Shown: positions 44,391 to 52,719 of the stretch, in pieces
Layout: every line of letters starts with the position of its first letter
How positions within the stretch are numbered: position 1 is the first letter of the stretch
Source: Actinomycetota bacterium
GTDB taxonomy: Bacteria; Actinomycetota; Actinomycetes; Mycobacteriales; HKI-0501
Direction: 5' to 3'
DNA length: 64,000 bases
Assembly: GCA_030840805.1 (NCBI GenBank)
Contig: JAVEDU010000027.1
Span: forward strand, 25,121-89,120
Position numbers and translations under genes: made by a program
Notes under the pieces: model-generated
The model's database searches: none
What the model was told of the DNA's origin: nothing
What the model saw: the letters and a program-made list of their open reading frames with translations, nothing else

Positions 44391-45404
44391 GTGGTTTTGT
44401 CCGATCAGAGTGCTGGGCCGCAACCCGTTTCCGAGGATGCCGCGACAGCCGGCAAGATGACGGCAATTCAGTGTGCGCCCGGGGTCGAGCTCCGCCACCT
44501 GCGCTATTTCCTCGCCTTGTTCGAAGAGTTGCACTTCGGCCGCGCCGCGGCGCGGCTCCAGATGGCGCAGCCTCCGCTCTCTCAATCGATCCGCAAGCTC
44601 GAGGACGCGCTCGGCGTGCGGTTGTTCCACCGAACGAGTCGCACGGTCGCGCCGACGGAGGCGGGCCGCGTCTTTGCCGAGCACGTGCGTCCGCTGCTGG
44701 CAAACTTCGAAGCCGCCGTGGCCGATACCAAGCACTCCGGAGGCACCACCTCGGAACTGCGGATCGGATGCGTTCCCGACGTTCCGATCGAACGTCTGCT
44801 GAGTTTCCTCGACCTCATGCGGGCGGCATATCCCGGAGTGCAGACACAGGTCATGCAGCTCATGCCGCGCGAGCAGGTGAGCCGGCTGCAGGACGGAACG
44901 CTCGAATACGGCATCTTCCACTATGCCGAAGACCACGAGGGCATCGATCTCGTACCGCTGTTCGCGGGCGAGCAGCTCGCGGCCTTCCTGCCGAAGAACC
45001 ATCGGCTGGCGGTAAAGGACGTCCTGGGGCCGGATGACCTCGAAGAGGAGGATCTCGCGATCTTCTCCCGGGCAAACGATCCGGCACTGCACGATCGGAT
45101 CCTCGCGACGGTCGGGGAGGCGGGGTATCGGTTCCGGAGCGTGCGGGAGGCGGGATGCGTCACCGCGCGTGACGTGATGCTCGCCGTGGCGAGCGGACTG
45201 GGAGTGGCGCTCCGGCCTTTCTCGTTCAAAGACGCGAGTGATGCCGGAAGCCTGGTGAGCCGCCGCTCGATCAGTCCACCAATGGAGATGCCCGAGACGG
45301 TGATCGCGTGGGCGTCCAATGCGCCGCGCAACCTGAGAATGATCACGGAGTCGGTACGCGCGGTCGCCGACGTATTGCGCCAGACGGGTCCCGCCGACCG
45401 CTGA
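44391..45404 (+). CDS. LysR-family transcription regulator
   Basis: A regulator of 337 residues (315 from the alternative ATG at 44457). The N-terminal winged helix is plain: ELRHLRYFLALFEELHFGRAAARL, then QPPLSQSIRKLEDALGVRLFHR. A two-lobed ligand-binding domain follows (SELRIGCVPDVPIERLL, VASGLGVALRP). GTG 44391 has GGGGGA upstream and is preferred. It lies between the propeller gene and the monooxygenase operon, so it is the natural candidate to control both via the shared upstream element. Inducer unknown. Confidence 0.9.
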   Translation: MVLSDQSAGPQPVSEDAATAGKMTAIQCAPGVELRHLRYFLALFEELHFGRAAARLQMAQPPLSQSIRKLEDALGVRLFHRTSRTVAPTEAGRVFAEHVRPLLANFEAAVADTKHSGGTTSELRIGCVPDVPIERLLSFLDLMRAAYPGVQTQVMQLMPREQVSRLQDGTLEYGIFHYAEDHEGIDLVPLFAGEQLAAFLPKNHRLAVKDVLGPDDLEEEDLAIFSRANDPALHDRILATVGEAGYRFRSVREAGCVTARDVMLAVASGLGVALRPFSFKDASDAGSLVSRRSISPPMEMPETVIAWASNAPRNLRMITESVRAVADVLRQTGPADR

Positions 45405-45526
45405 CCACGGTGCATTCGCGTCGTTCTGAGCGGTGCGCGTCGACGGCGGCACGGCGCACCGGTCGCTCCACTGTGTCCATGGCACGGTGTCGCGCGGGCG
45501 GTGTTCGCGGGTATCCACACTCACGG

Positions 45527-45582
45527 CGTATCGCGAGGCCGGGTATTGGTATTGGACACCGGAGCGCGTTGACAAGAGAGTT
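45527..45582 (+). promoter_or_regulatory. Conserved island promoter element, copy 2
   Basis: CGTATCG, nine bases, GTATTGGTATTGGACACCGG (45543-45562), 12 bases including TTGACA, AGAGAGTT. The 20-base core is identical to copy 1. It ends about 165 bases before the monooxygenase start and probably drives the transporter operon. Confidence 0.7.
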
Positions 45583-45746
45583 GCGGCGTAGACGAGCACT
45601 TACGCAGCTACCCCCGACATCGCACCGAAGTAATCGGCACCCGTCACGAAAACGTCAAGCGCGGGTGAGGAAGACGATTGCCGTCCATTGGCGGCCGTCA
45701 GCGATGGAGTGGGCAACCTGCGCCGAGAGAAGCGGAGGCGCACCAT

Positions 45747-46964
45747 ATGCCCAAGAATGCAAGCGCAATCGCCGCACCCGTCAAGGGGATCGATGCGGCG
45801 CTCGCGATCGCCGACGAGCTCGCCGATCGGTGGCGCCTGGGGGCTGCCGAGCGAGACCGGACACGCGCTTTCCCGCACGCCGAGATCGCAGAGCTCAAGT
45901 CCAGTGGCCTCCAGGCGCTCGGTGTTCCGGAGAGCGAAGGTGGATCCGGCGTGACCTTCGGGGAGCGTTGCCGGGTTCTGCGCCGCATCGCCGGAGTCGA
46001 CCCGAGCATCGGCCAGATCTTCCTCGTCCATCTCTACTGGACCGAAGTGATGAACAAGGCCGCGCCGCAGGAACTGCGGTCGGAGTTCAACCGACGGATC
46101 ACCCGCGGAGAACTGTGGCTCGGTAACGCTGCCTCAGAGCTGGGAACCAGAACGTCGGTGGAGTCCAGTCTCACGATGAGCAAGGACGGAGCCGGCTGGC
46201 TGCTGAACGGCAAGAAGTTCTACTGTACGGCCAGTCTTGCCGCCGATGAGCTGATCGTGACCGGCTCGGATCCGGCCACGCAGGAACATCGGCTGGCGTT
46301 CGTACCCGTCAACACGCCGGGGCTGAGCATCATCGACGACTGGTCGGGAATGGGCCAGCGGGGCACCTCCAGCGGCAGCGTGGAGTTCGTCAACGTCCAC
46401 GTACCCGCCGCACGCGTACCCGATCCCGACAGCTTCATGGGACTCTTCGAATCTCAGGCCAGCATGATCACCGTCTTCGCGCAGAGTCTCCTGGCATCCA
46501 TTCACGTCGGCATCGCCACAAACGCGCTGAGTGACACGATCGACTACGTCAGGTCGCGGGCCAGGCCGTGGTTCCAGAGTGGAGTGGACCGGGCCAGCGA
46601 TGACCCCTACACGCTGCGGCACATCGGGCGTATGCAGGCCCGGCTGGACGCGACCGAGGCTCTTCAGGACCGGGCCTACAACCTCATGGACGACGTGGCG
46701 TCAGCTCCGTCCGAGGACGGCCGCGGCGAGGCCATGGTGGCCGCGGCGAAGGTGAAGCTCATGTCCACGGAGGTCGGCTTGGAGATCTGCGAACACCTGT
46801 TCCAGGTCTCGGGTGCCTCCGCGACGGTCGCCAAGCACGGTCTCGACAGGCACTGGCGGAATCTGCGCACGCTCTCGCTGCACGATCCCGTGGACTACAA
46901 GGCGAAACTCATCGGTGACCACGCCGTCAACCGCCGCTACCCGCGGGTGTCGTACTACACGTAG
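45747..46964 (+). CDS. DszC/SfnB-like flavin-dependent monooxygenase (acyl-CoA dehydrogenase fold)
   Basis: A 405-residue protein of the acyl-CoA dehydrogenase superfamily. The C-terminal block HGLDRHWRNLRTLSLHDPVDYKAKLIG is typical of the DszC/SfnB monooxygenase branch (dibenzothiophene and sulfone oxidation, flavin N-hydroxylases) and not of beta-oxidation dehydrogenases, whose catalytic Glu is absent. Flavin-contact regions GNAASELGTRT and WLLNGKKFYCTAS are present. These enzymes use FMNH2 from a separate reductase, and a flavin reductase gene lies in the same cluster. ATG 45747 has GGAGG eight bases upstream. Substrate not known; organosulfur compounds are one option. Confidence 0.85.
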   Translation: MPKNASAIAAPVKGIDAALAIADELADRWRLGAAERDRTRAFPHAEIAELKSSGLQALGVPESEGGSGVTFGERCRVLRRIAGVDPSIGQIFLVHLYWTEVMNKAAPQELRSEFNRRITRGELWLGNAASELGTRTSVESSLTMSKDGAGWLLNGKKFYCTASLAADELIVTGSDPATQEHRLAFVPVNTPGLSIIDDWSGMGQRGTSSGSVEFVNVHVPAARVPDPDSFMGLFESQASMITVFAQSLLASIHVGIATNALSDTIDYVRSRARPWFQSGVDRASDDPYTLRHIGRMQARLDATEALQDRAYNLMDDVASAPSEDGRGEAMVAAAKVKLMSTEVGLEICEHLFQVSGASATVAKHGLDRHWRNLRTLSLHDPVDYKAKLIGDHAVNRRYPRVSYYT

Positions 46965-47145
46965 GTCGGCGTGCCCGAGCCGAGTGTCGGCTCTCCGCCC
47001 AGACCCTGTTACCCCCGGCGGCAATGTCGCCGTCGTATCTGGCTGCTCGCGATCTGTCGTCGTGCGGCCGACCCGCTCACTTGGCCTCGTCGCGACAGTC
47101 GGACCGACTCCGACATCGTCCCGGCAATCACCCGAAGGGCAGAAC

Positions 47146-48492
47146 ATGACGTCAGAGGGAACGAGAAAGCCGGAGAACGACGGAATGCAGCCGGCGAAGC
47201 GGGGTCTGCTGAGCCGTGCCACCTTCATGAAGAGCGCTCTCGCCGTGGGGGCGGGCGGCGTGCTGGCGAGCTGCGGGTTCGGCAGCAGCAGCCAAGGGTC
47301 GGGGAAGGGTAAGGCGGGACGCAAGATCGTCGTCGGGGCATCGCTGCCCATGACCGGCGCGGCCGCCGCGGACGGGCTCGGCCTGAGCCGCGGCATCGAG
47401 ATGGCGATCGAGGAGATCAACGCGGCCGGCGGGGTTGCGGGTCACCAGCTCGAGTCGGCGATCCTCGACGCGAAGGACTTCGCCCCGGACACGATGGTCA
47501 ACAACTTCAAGCGTCTGGTCAGCGAGAAGAGCGCCGACGTGATCGTCGGTGGATACCAGCGGACGTCCGGTCCGGAGATCGACATCGTGGCCAACGCCGG
47601 GGTTCTGTACTACCACACGAACACTCACGAGTCGGACTCCAAGAAGGTGCGAGACGACCCCAAGCGCTACTGGGGAGTCTTCCAGCACTGCCCGACCGAG
47701 GTCTGGTACGGAAAGGATCTCCCCGGATTCCTGACGCGCATCGAGGAAACGGGCGTGTGGAAGCCCCGTGAGCACACCCTTGCCGTCATCAAGGGCAACG
47801 ACCAGTACACGACGGGTATCAGCGCGGCGCTGGAGGAAGTGATCTCGAAGTCCGGTTGGAAGATCGTGCTCAGCGAGCAGGTGAACCTCCCCACGACGGA
47901 GTGGGGTCCGGTCCTCGCGAAGCTGCGCAAGGTGAATGCCGATGCGATCTGGCTCACGGACTACCTGGCGCCCGACGAGGCGAGTTTCATGAAGCAGTTC
48001 GCCCAGCAGCCCACCCAGTCACTCGTGCACCTGCAGTACGGGCCGTCGAACCCTCAGTTCCGGGAGCTCGCCGGAGCCGCGGGCGACGGCGTCACGTGGG
48101 CCACCACCATCCCGCTGCTGCAGGACGACATCGGCAACGCCTTCGCGGCGAAGTTCCGGAAGAAGTACAACGCAACCGTGTCGGGTACTGCCGCAACCGC
48201 CTATGACGCGGTGCACATCTACGCCAAGTCGGTCGAGGCCGCCGGGGGAGTCGACGATCGAAAGAAGATCGCCGACGCCACCAGATCGCTGGCATTCCGA
48301 GGCGTGTGCGGATCGCGGTTTTTCGGGTTCGACGCCGATCAGACGGCGCGGCCCTACCCGGGATACACGAAGGACTCCTCCAAGGGGATGCCGCTCGGGT
48401 ACTACCAGATCCAGGACGGCAAGAGCCAGCTGGTCGATCCCTCTCCGTTCGCCGTCGCCAAGTTCACGCTGCCCGGCTGGATGAAGGCGTAG
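47146..48492 (+). CDS. Substrate-binding lipoprotein of a branched-chain-type ABC importer
   Basis: A 448-residue periplasmic-binding-type lipoprotein, type I fold of the LivJ/UrtA family. The long N-terminal leader ends in lipobox GVLASCG (Cys43). IVVGASLPMTGAAAADGLGLSRGIEMAIEEINAAGG is the family opening. The ligand is not predictable; HAAT relatives bind amino acids, urea, amides or aromatic acids. Next come two permeases and two ATPases in order, so the importer is complete. The ATG has GAAGGG upstream. Confidence 0.92.
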   Translation: MTSEGTRKPENDGMQPAKRGLLSRATFMKSALAVGAGGVLASCGFGSSSQGSGKGKAGRKIVVGASLPMTGAAAADGLGLSRGIEMAIEEINAAGGVAGHQLESAILDAKDFAPDTMVNNFKRLVSEKSADVIVGGYQRTSGPEIDIVANAGVLYYHTNTHESDSKKVRDDPKRYWGVFQHCPTEVWYGKDLPGFLTRIEETGVWKPREHTLAVIKGNDQYTTGISAALEEVISKSGWKIVLSEQVNLPTTEWGPVLAKLRKVNADAIWLTDYLAPDEASFMKQFAQQPTQSLVHLQYGPSNPQFRELAGAAGDGVTWATTIPLLQDDIGNAFAAKFRKKYNATVSGTAATAYDAVHIYAKSVEAAGGVDDRKKIADATRSLAFRGVCGSRFFGFDADQTARPYPGYTKDSSKGMPLGYYQIQDGKSQLVDPSPFAVAKFTLPGWMKA

Positions 48493-48528
48493 CGGTGGTG
48501 GAACCGGTAGAGGGAGCGGAAAAGTGCG

Positions 48529-49407
48529 ATGACGAAGGAACTGATAGCGACGCTCTTCAGTGGCCTGGTACTCGGGTCGCTGTACGCACTGATGTCGATG
48601 GGGCTGGCCCTCGTCTGGGGTGGCCTTCGGGTCCTGAACCTCGCGCAGGGCACCCTGTACATGCTGGGCGCGTATGCCGCTGTCGTGGCGGGCAGGAACG
48701 GTATGCCGCCGGCGATCGGTCTGCTGCTTGCCTTTCTGGTCATCGGGGTGCTCGGCGGCCTGCTCTACGCCGGTCCGGTCCGGGTTGTCGCCGCGCGGCA
48801 GGACCACGAGAATGCGGTGATCCTGCTGACGTTCGGGCTGGCCACGCTCGGCGAGTATGCGGCTCTCGCAGTCTTCGGGCCTCAACCTCAGTCGGTCCAG
48901 ACCCTCGTGGACGGTCAGTTCACCGTTGGCGGGGTGGCATTCACTTGGAACTCGATCATGATGATCCTGGCCACGGTCGTGCTCCTGACTCTCCTCGGTG
49001 CCGCGATGAAATGGACCCGGTTCGGGCTGGCAAGCCGCGCACTGGCGCAGCAGCCGGATGGCGCACAACTGGTGGGCATCAACCGGCATCGGACGTCGAT
49101 GCTGATCTTCGCCATCAGTTCTGGGCTCGCGGGCGTCGGCGGGGTGCTGCTGAGCAGCTACTACTTCGTCACCCCCTACATCGGCCAGAACTATCTACTG
49201 CTGGCTCTCATCGTCACCATCCTGGGGGGCCTGGGCAGCATGACCGGGACGCTGTACGCCGCGTTCCTGGTCGGTCTCATCCAGTCGGTCTCGTCGCTGT
49301 ACCTCGGTACGCGATGGTCGCTCCCGATTCTCTTTGCCGTGATCATCGTGGTTCTGATCGTGCGGCCCGCGGGCCTGACCGGCCGTGCAACGCAAGAGCG
49401 GTTGTAG
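48529..49407 (+). CDS. ABC permease, LivH type
   Basis: A 292-residue membrane permease with about eight helices. The conserved loop GLALVWGGLRVLNLAQGTLYMLGAYAA and the EAA-like region ALAQQPDGAQLVGINRHR are typical of LivH. It starts 36 bases after the binding protein. Confidence 0.93.
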   Translation: MTKELIATLFSGLVLGSLYALMSMGLALVWGGLRVLNLAQGTLYMLGAYAAVVAGRNGMPPAIGLLLAFLVIGVLGGLLYAGPVRVVAARQDHENAVILLTFGLATLGEYAALAVFGPQPQSVQTLVDGQFTVGGVAFTWNSIMMILATVVLLTLLGAAMKWTRFGLASRALAQQPDGAQLVGINRHRTSMLIFAISSGLAGVGGVLLSSYYFVTPYIGQNYLLLALIVTILGGLGSMTGTLYAAFLVGLIQSVSSLYLGTRWSLPILFAVIIVVLIVRPAGLTGRATQERL

Positions 49408-49450
49408 CGTGGCGCGACCGGCAGACGGACCAGTTCAGGCGAGGTCCACG

Positions 49451-50494
49451 ATGAGTCTTGTCCGTGCGATACGAGGTGGGAACGCGACTCGGCGTCGCCC
49501 GGTCGGCCTGGGCAGCACCAGTTTCGATATCACCGGAGTGGTGGCGGCCGTGGCCTTGGCGGCCGTGGTGCCCTTCCTGATCCCCAGCGTGAGCTTGTTG
49601 GGGGTTCTCGCGGTCATGTGCATCTGGATCGTGGTGAACATCTCGTGGAACGTGACACTGGGTTACGCGGGCATCCTGTCCTTCGGGCAGCTCGCATTCT
49701 TCGGTGTGGGTGCGTACACGAGTGCCATCCTGAGTGTGCACGCGAAGCTGCCGCCGTGGCTCGACACCGTCTGCGCAGTTGTCGCGGGAGGGGCCGCGGC
49801 CCTGCTGGTGGGTGTCGCGGTACTCCGGCTTCGCGGGGTCTACGTCGCGCTCGTGACACTCGCCTTTCACGAACTGCTGACGACGGTGATCGGCGGTGAC
49901 TACAGCGGATTCACGGGCGGCCCGAACGGGCTGGGACCCGTGCAGCCCTACGTCCCCACCAACAACCTGTTGATCCAGTCGGCGTTGGGGTACTGGTTCG
50001 GTCTCGCCGCTGTCCTGGTGGTCGCGATTGCGGCGATCCTCCTGGTCCGCTCGCCGGTCGGTCTCGCACTCGTGGCCGGGCGAGATGCCGAGAACGTCGC
50101 CAGTGCCCGCGGCGTGCGCATCACCCGCTACCGACTCGTGGCTTTCGTCTTCAGCGGTTCTGCGGCCGGGCTGGGTGGTGCGCTCTATGGCCACTACAAC
50201 GGCGTGGTGTCTCCCCAGATCTTCAGCTTCGGGATCCTCATGATGCTGCTGGCCATGATCATCGTCGGTGGCTGGGGAACCGTGTGGGGGCCGATTGTCG
50301 GCACCGTCGTCCTCACGGTGGTCGTCTACTACGTACAAGGTGTCTGGCCGGACTACGAAAATGCCGTCGCCGGACTGATCATGGTCGTCGCCATCCTGTT
50401 CCTGCGCGGCGGTCTCATCGGTGCCGCGGAGGGTGTGGCGGCCCGCGGCAAGCTGGCGCGTCTACGGAGGGAAACCGCCAATGTCGAACGGTGA
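49451..50494 (+). CDS. ABC permease, LivM type
   Basis: A 347-residue permease, partner of LivH. The signature NVTLGYAGILSFGQLAFFGVGAYTSA and EAA-like loop AGRDAENVASARGVRITRYRLVAF are present. ATG 49451 has GGCGAGG upstream; the in-frame ATG-like codon at 49385 is less likely. Its end overlaps the next gene by 14 bases. Confidence 0.93.
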   Translation: MSLVRAIRGGNATRRRPVGLGSTSFDITGVVAAVALAAVVPFLIPSVSLLGVLAVMCIWIVVNISWNVTLGYAGILSFGQLAFFGVGAYTSAILSVHAKLPPWLDTVCAVVAGGAAALLVGVAVLRLRGVYVALVTLAFHELLTTVIGGDYSGFTGGPNGLGPVQPYVPTNNLLIQSALGYWFGLAAVLVVAIAAILLVRSPVGLALVAGRDAENVASARGVRITRYRLVAFVFSGSAAGLGGALYGHYNGVVSPQIFSFGILMMLLAMIIVGGWGTVWGPIVGTVVLTVVVYYVQGVWPDYENAVAGLIMVVAILFLRGGLIGAAEGVAARGKLARLRRETANVER

Positions 50495-51239
50495 CACACT
50501 CATAGACTGCCGTGGAGTGACCGTCAGGTTCGGTGGGGTCACCGCAATCTCCAATCTCAGCCTCTCGATACGCAAGGGTGAGCTCCTGGGGATTGCCGGT
50601 CCCAACGGCGCCGGAAAGACGACCCTCTTCAACGTCATATCGGGCCATGTCAGGCCCGTGGACGGCGAGGTGCTGTTCGCCGGCGAGCGCATCAGTGGCC
50701 TGCCACCGCACGAGATCTTCCAACGCGGCGTGGCGCGGACGTTTCAGCTTGCCGACGTGATCACCGAACAGAGCTTCTACGCCAATGTCCTGGTCGGGGC
50801 GCACTTCGCCAAGGACCGAGGAGTGCGCGGCATGTTCCGGTTCGGAGCGGACAGCTTCGCGGCGGCGGACGCCGCCGCCGAGCGCTACGGCCTCGGGGAC
50901 AGGCTGGCCACGCGGGGCGGCACGGCGTCACTCTTCGAACGGAAGATGATCATGCTGGCCTCCGCGATGGCACGCAAGCCGGCCGTGCTCTTGCTCGACG
51001 AGCCGGTGGGTGGGCTGACCGAGGAAGAGGCCGACACCCTGCTCGGGGAGGTACAGCGGATCACGCAGGAGGGCACGACGGTCGTCGTGATCGAGCACGT
51101 CATGCGGGTCCTGACCAGCGTCGCCGAGCGACTCGTGATCCTCAACCGCGGGGAACTGCTCTTCGACGGAAACGCAAGGGATGCCCGTGAGAACAAACAG
51201 CTCCAGGAGCTGTACTTCGGGTCGGCGGCGGAGGGCTAG
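50481..51239 (+). CDS. ABC ATPase, LivG type, with atypical signature
   Basis: A 252-residue nucleotide-binding subunit. Walker A GPNGAGKTT, Walker B AVLLLDEPVGGL and switch His (VVVIEHVMRV) are intact. The LSGGQ/LSYGQ signature is replaced by TASLFERKMIMLASAMA, which is unusual and may alter ATP hydrolysis. The paired LivF has a normal signature, so one composite site would remain canonical. GGAGGG precedes the ATG. Confidence 0.9.
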   Translation: MSNGDTLIDCRGVTVRFGGVTAISNLSLSIRKGELLGIAGPNGAGKTTLFNVISGHVRPVDGEVLFAGERISGLPPHEIFQRGVARTFQLADVITEQSFYANVLVGAHFAKDRGVRGMFRFGADSFAAADAAAERYGLGDRLATRGGTASLFERKMIMLASAMARKPAVLLLDEPVGGLTEEEADTLLGEVQRITQEGTTVVVIEHVMRVLTSVAERLVILNRGELLFDGNARDARENKQLQELYFGSAAEG

Positions 51240-51980
51240 ATGACCGAGACCACAGTGCGAGGCGCGAACTCCCGCACGCTGCTCGAGGTCAGCGCGCTCA
51301 CGGCGGCCTACGACGACACCCCGGTGCTCACCGGAATCGATCTCCGGGTACACGAGGGCGAGACCGTCGCGGTCCTCGGTCCCAACGGCCACGGGAAGAC
51401 CACTGCGCTACGCGCGATCTCGGGGCTTCATGGGAAGAAGACCGGACGCGTCACCTTCGACGGCAAGGACATCTCGCGCGAGGCGTCACACCGGATCGTG
51501 GCCCGAGGGCTCGTGCACGTCCCGCAGGGGGACCTCCTGTTCGGCGACATGACGGTTCTGGAGAACCTCCTCGTGGGCGCCTACCTGCCGACGGCCTGGC
51601 GCGAACGCAAGGAGCGGCTGGAGCGGGTCTGGACGATCTTCGGTCGCATCCACGAGCGACGCAACGAGTTGGCCAGGAACCTCAGTGGTGGGGAACGGCG
51701 CATGGTCGCGATCGCCCGTGGCCTCATGGCGAACGGCAAGATGATCATGATTGACGAGCCGTCGCTGGGCTTGGCCCCGGTCGTCATCGACAACCTCTAC
51801 AGCGCCCTCGCCAACCTCAGGACCGTCGGTCTGACCACCCTGATCGTGGAGGAGTCACCCGAGCGGGTGTCGGGTATCGCCGAGGTCGTCTATCTGCTGG
51901 ACAGCGGCAACATCACCTTCGAGGGCAAGGCCGACGAACTGATCCGTGACCGCGTGATGCTGAGGACGTACCTCGGATGA
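51240..51980 (+). CDS. ABC ATPase, LivF type
   Basis: A 246-residue nucleotide-binding subunit: Walker A GPNGHGKTT, signature NLSGGERRMVAIARGL, Walker B MIMIDEPSLGL. The usual switch His is Glu (LIVEESPERV). The start directly follows the LivG stop, and the stop overlaps the flavin reductase start. Confidence 0.93.
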   Translation: MTETTVRGANSRTLLEVSALTAAYDDTPVLTGIDLRVHEGETVAVLGPNGHGKTTALRAISGLHGKKTGRVTFDGKDISREASHRIVARGLVHVPQGDLLFGDMTVLENLLVGAYLPTAWRERKERLERVWTIFGRIHERRNELARNLSGGERRMVAIARGLMANGKMIMIDEPSLGLAPVVIDNLYSALANLRTVGLTTLIVEESPERVSGIAEVVYLLDSGNITFEGKADELIRDRVMLRTYLG

Positions 51981-52588
51981 CCAGCGGCGGAACAGGTCGC
52001 CGGAACACGTCGGCGGGACCTCTGCCGCAGGGCGCGTGTGTCACCGAGTACACCGATGTCGCCGCGGCGGCCGACGTCCGGGCATTCCACCGGCAGTGGC
52101 TCTCCGGCGTCACGATCATCACGACGATGGTCGACGGCCGTCCCCGCGGAATGGCTCTCAACGCGTTTGCCAGCGTGTCCCTCGAGCCGCCCGTGGTGCT
52201 GGCCTGTATCGCCAAGTCCGCTGCTACCTACCAGCCGCTGCTTCGCTCCGGCCACTTCGCCATGAACCTGCTGTCGGCGGACCAGTCAGAGGTGGCGGCG
52301 CGCTTTGCGCGTAGTGGTTCCTCGGAGAAGTTCGAGGGATTGTCGTGGCGTGTCGGCCGATTCGGCTCACCGGTGATCGAGGAGAGCTGCGCCCATCTCG
52401 AGGCGGCGGTGGAGAGCCGGGTCGATGCCTATACGCACACAGTCCTGTTCGGCCGCGTGTTGGCGGCGTCGTCCTCGGCGCTGTCCCCGATGGGCTATCT
52501 CGCCGGCAAGATCTTCGACCCTCGTGATTCGGCGCAGTGGCAGGGCGTCATCACGGCCCTGGCGCCAGAGCCCGGCGAGACGGGCTAG
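51977..52588 (+). CDS. Flavin reductase (NAD(P)H:FMN oxidoreductase, HpaC/DszD-like)
   Basis: A 203-residue split-barrel flavin reductase. FHRQWLSGVTIITTMVDGRPRGMALNAFASVSLEPPVVLACI is the flavin-binding opening, and a late SPMGYLAGKIF closes the domain. It probably supplies reduced FMN to the DszC/SfnB-like enzyme of the same operon. ATGA overlap with livF shows they are co-translated. Confidence 0.9.
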   Translation: MTSGGTGRRNTSAGPLPQGACVTEYTDVAAAADVRAFHRQWLSGVTIITTMVDGRPRGMALNAFASVSLEPPVVLACIAKSAATYQPLLRSGHFAMNLLSADQSEVAARFARSGSSEKFEGLSWRVGRFGSPVIEESCAHLEAAVESRVDAYTHTVLFGRVLAASSSALSPMGYLAGKIFDPRDSAQWQGVITALAPEPGETG

Positions 52589-52635
52589 ACAGCACCGATC
52601 GGCGCGTCGTGTCGCCGTCAGAACAAGGAGGAGCG

Positions 52636-52719
52636 TTGCCCGCGATCCATCTCGGTCACGGCCCTGGACCCACCTCTGAGCTGCGGCTGACGACGTTCTG
52701 TCCGGCCGGATGCCGATGA
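52636..52719 (+). CDS. 27-codon ORF coupled to the RibBA-like gene
   Basis: A TTG-started small ORF (MPAIHLGHGPGP..., ending LTTFCPAGCR) has the strongest ribosome-binding site in the region, AAGGAGGAG with three to four bases to the start. Its TGA overlaps ATG 52716 of the next gene (ATGA). It may be a leader that delivers ribosomes to a gene with a weak site of its own, or a real small peptide with two cysteines. No family is recognised. Confidence 0.45.
   Translation: MPAIHLGHGPGPTSELRLTTFCPAGCR

Noticed and set aside
45747..46964. Calling this gene a fatty-acid acyl-CoA dehydrogenase
   Set aside because: The C-terminal RHWRNLRTLSLHDP block and the nearby flavin reductase fit the DszC/SfnB monooxygenase branch better.
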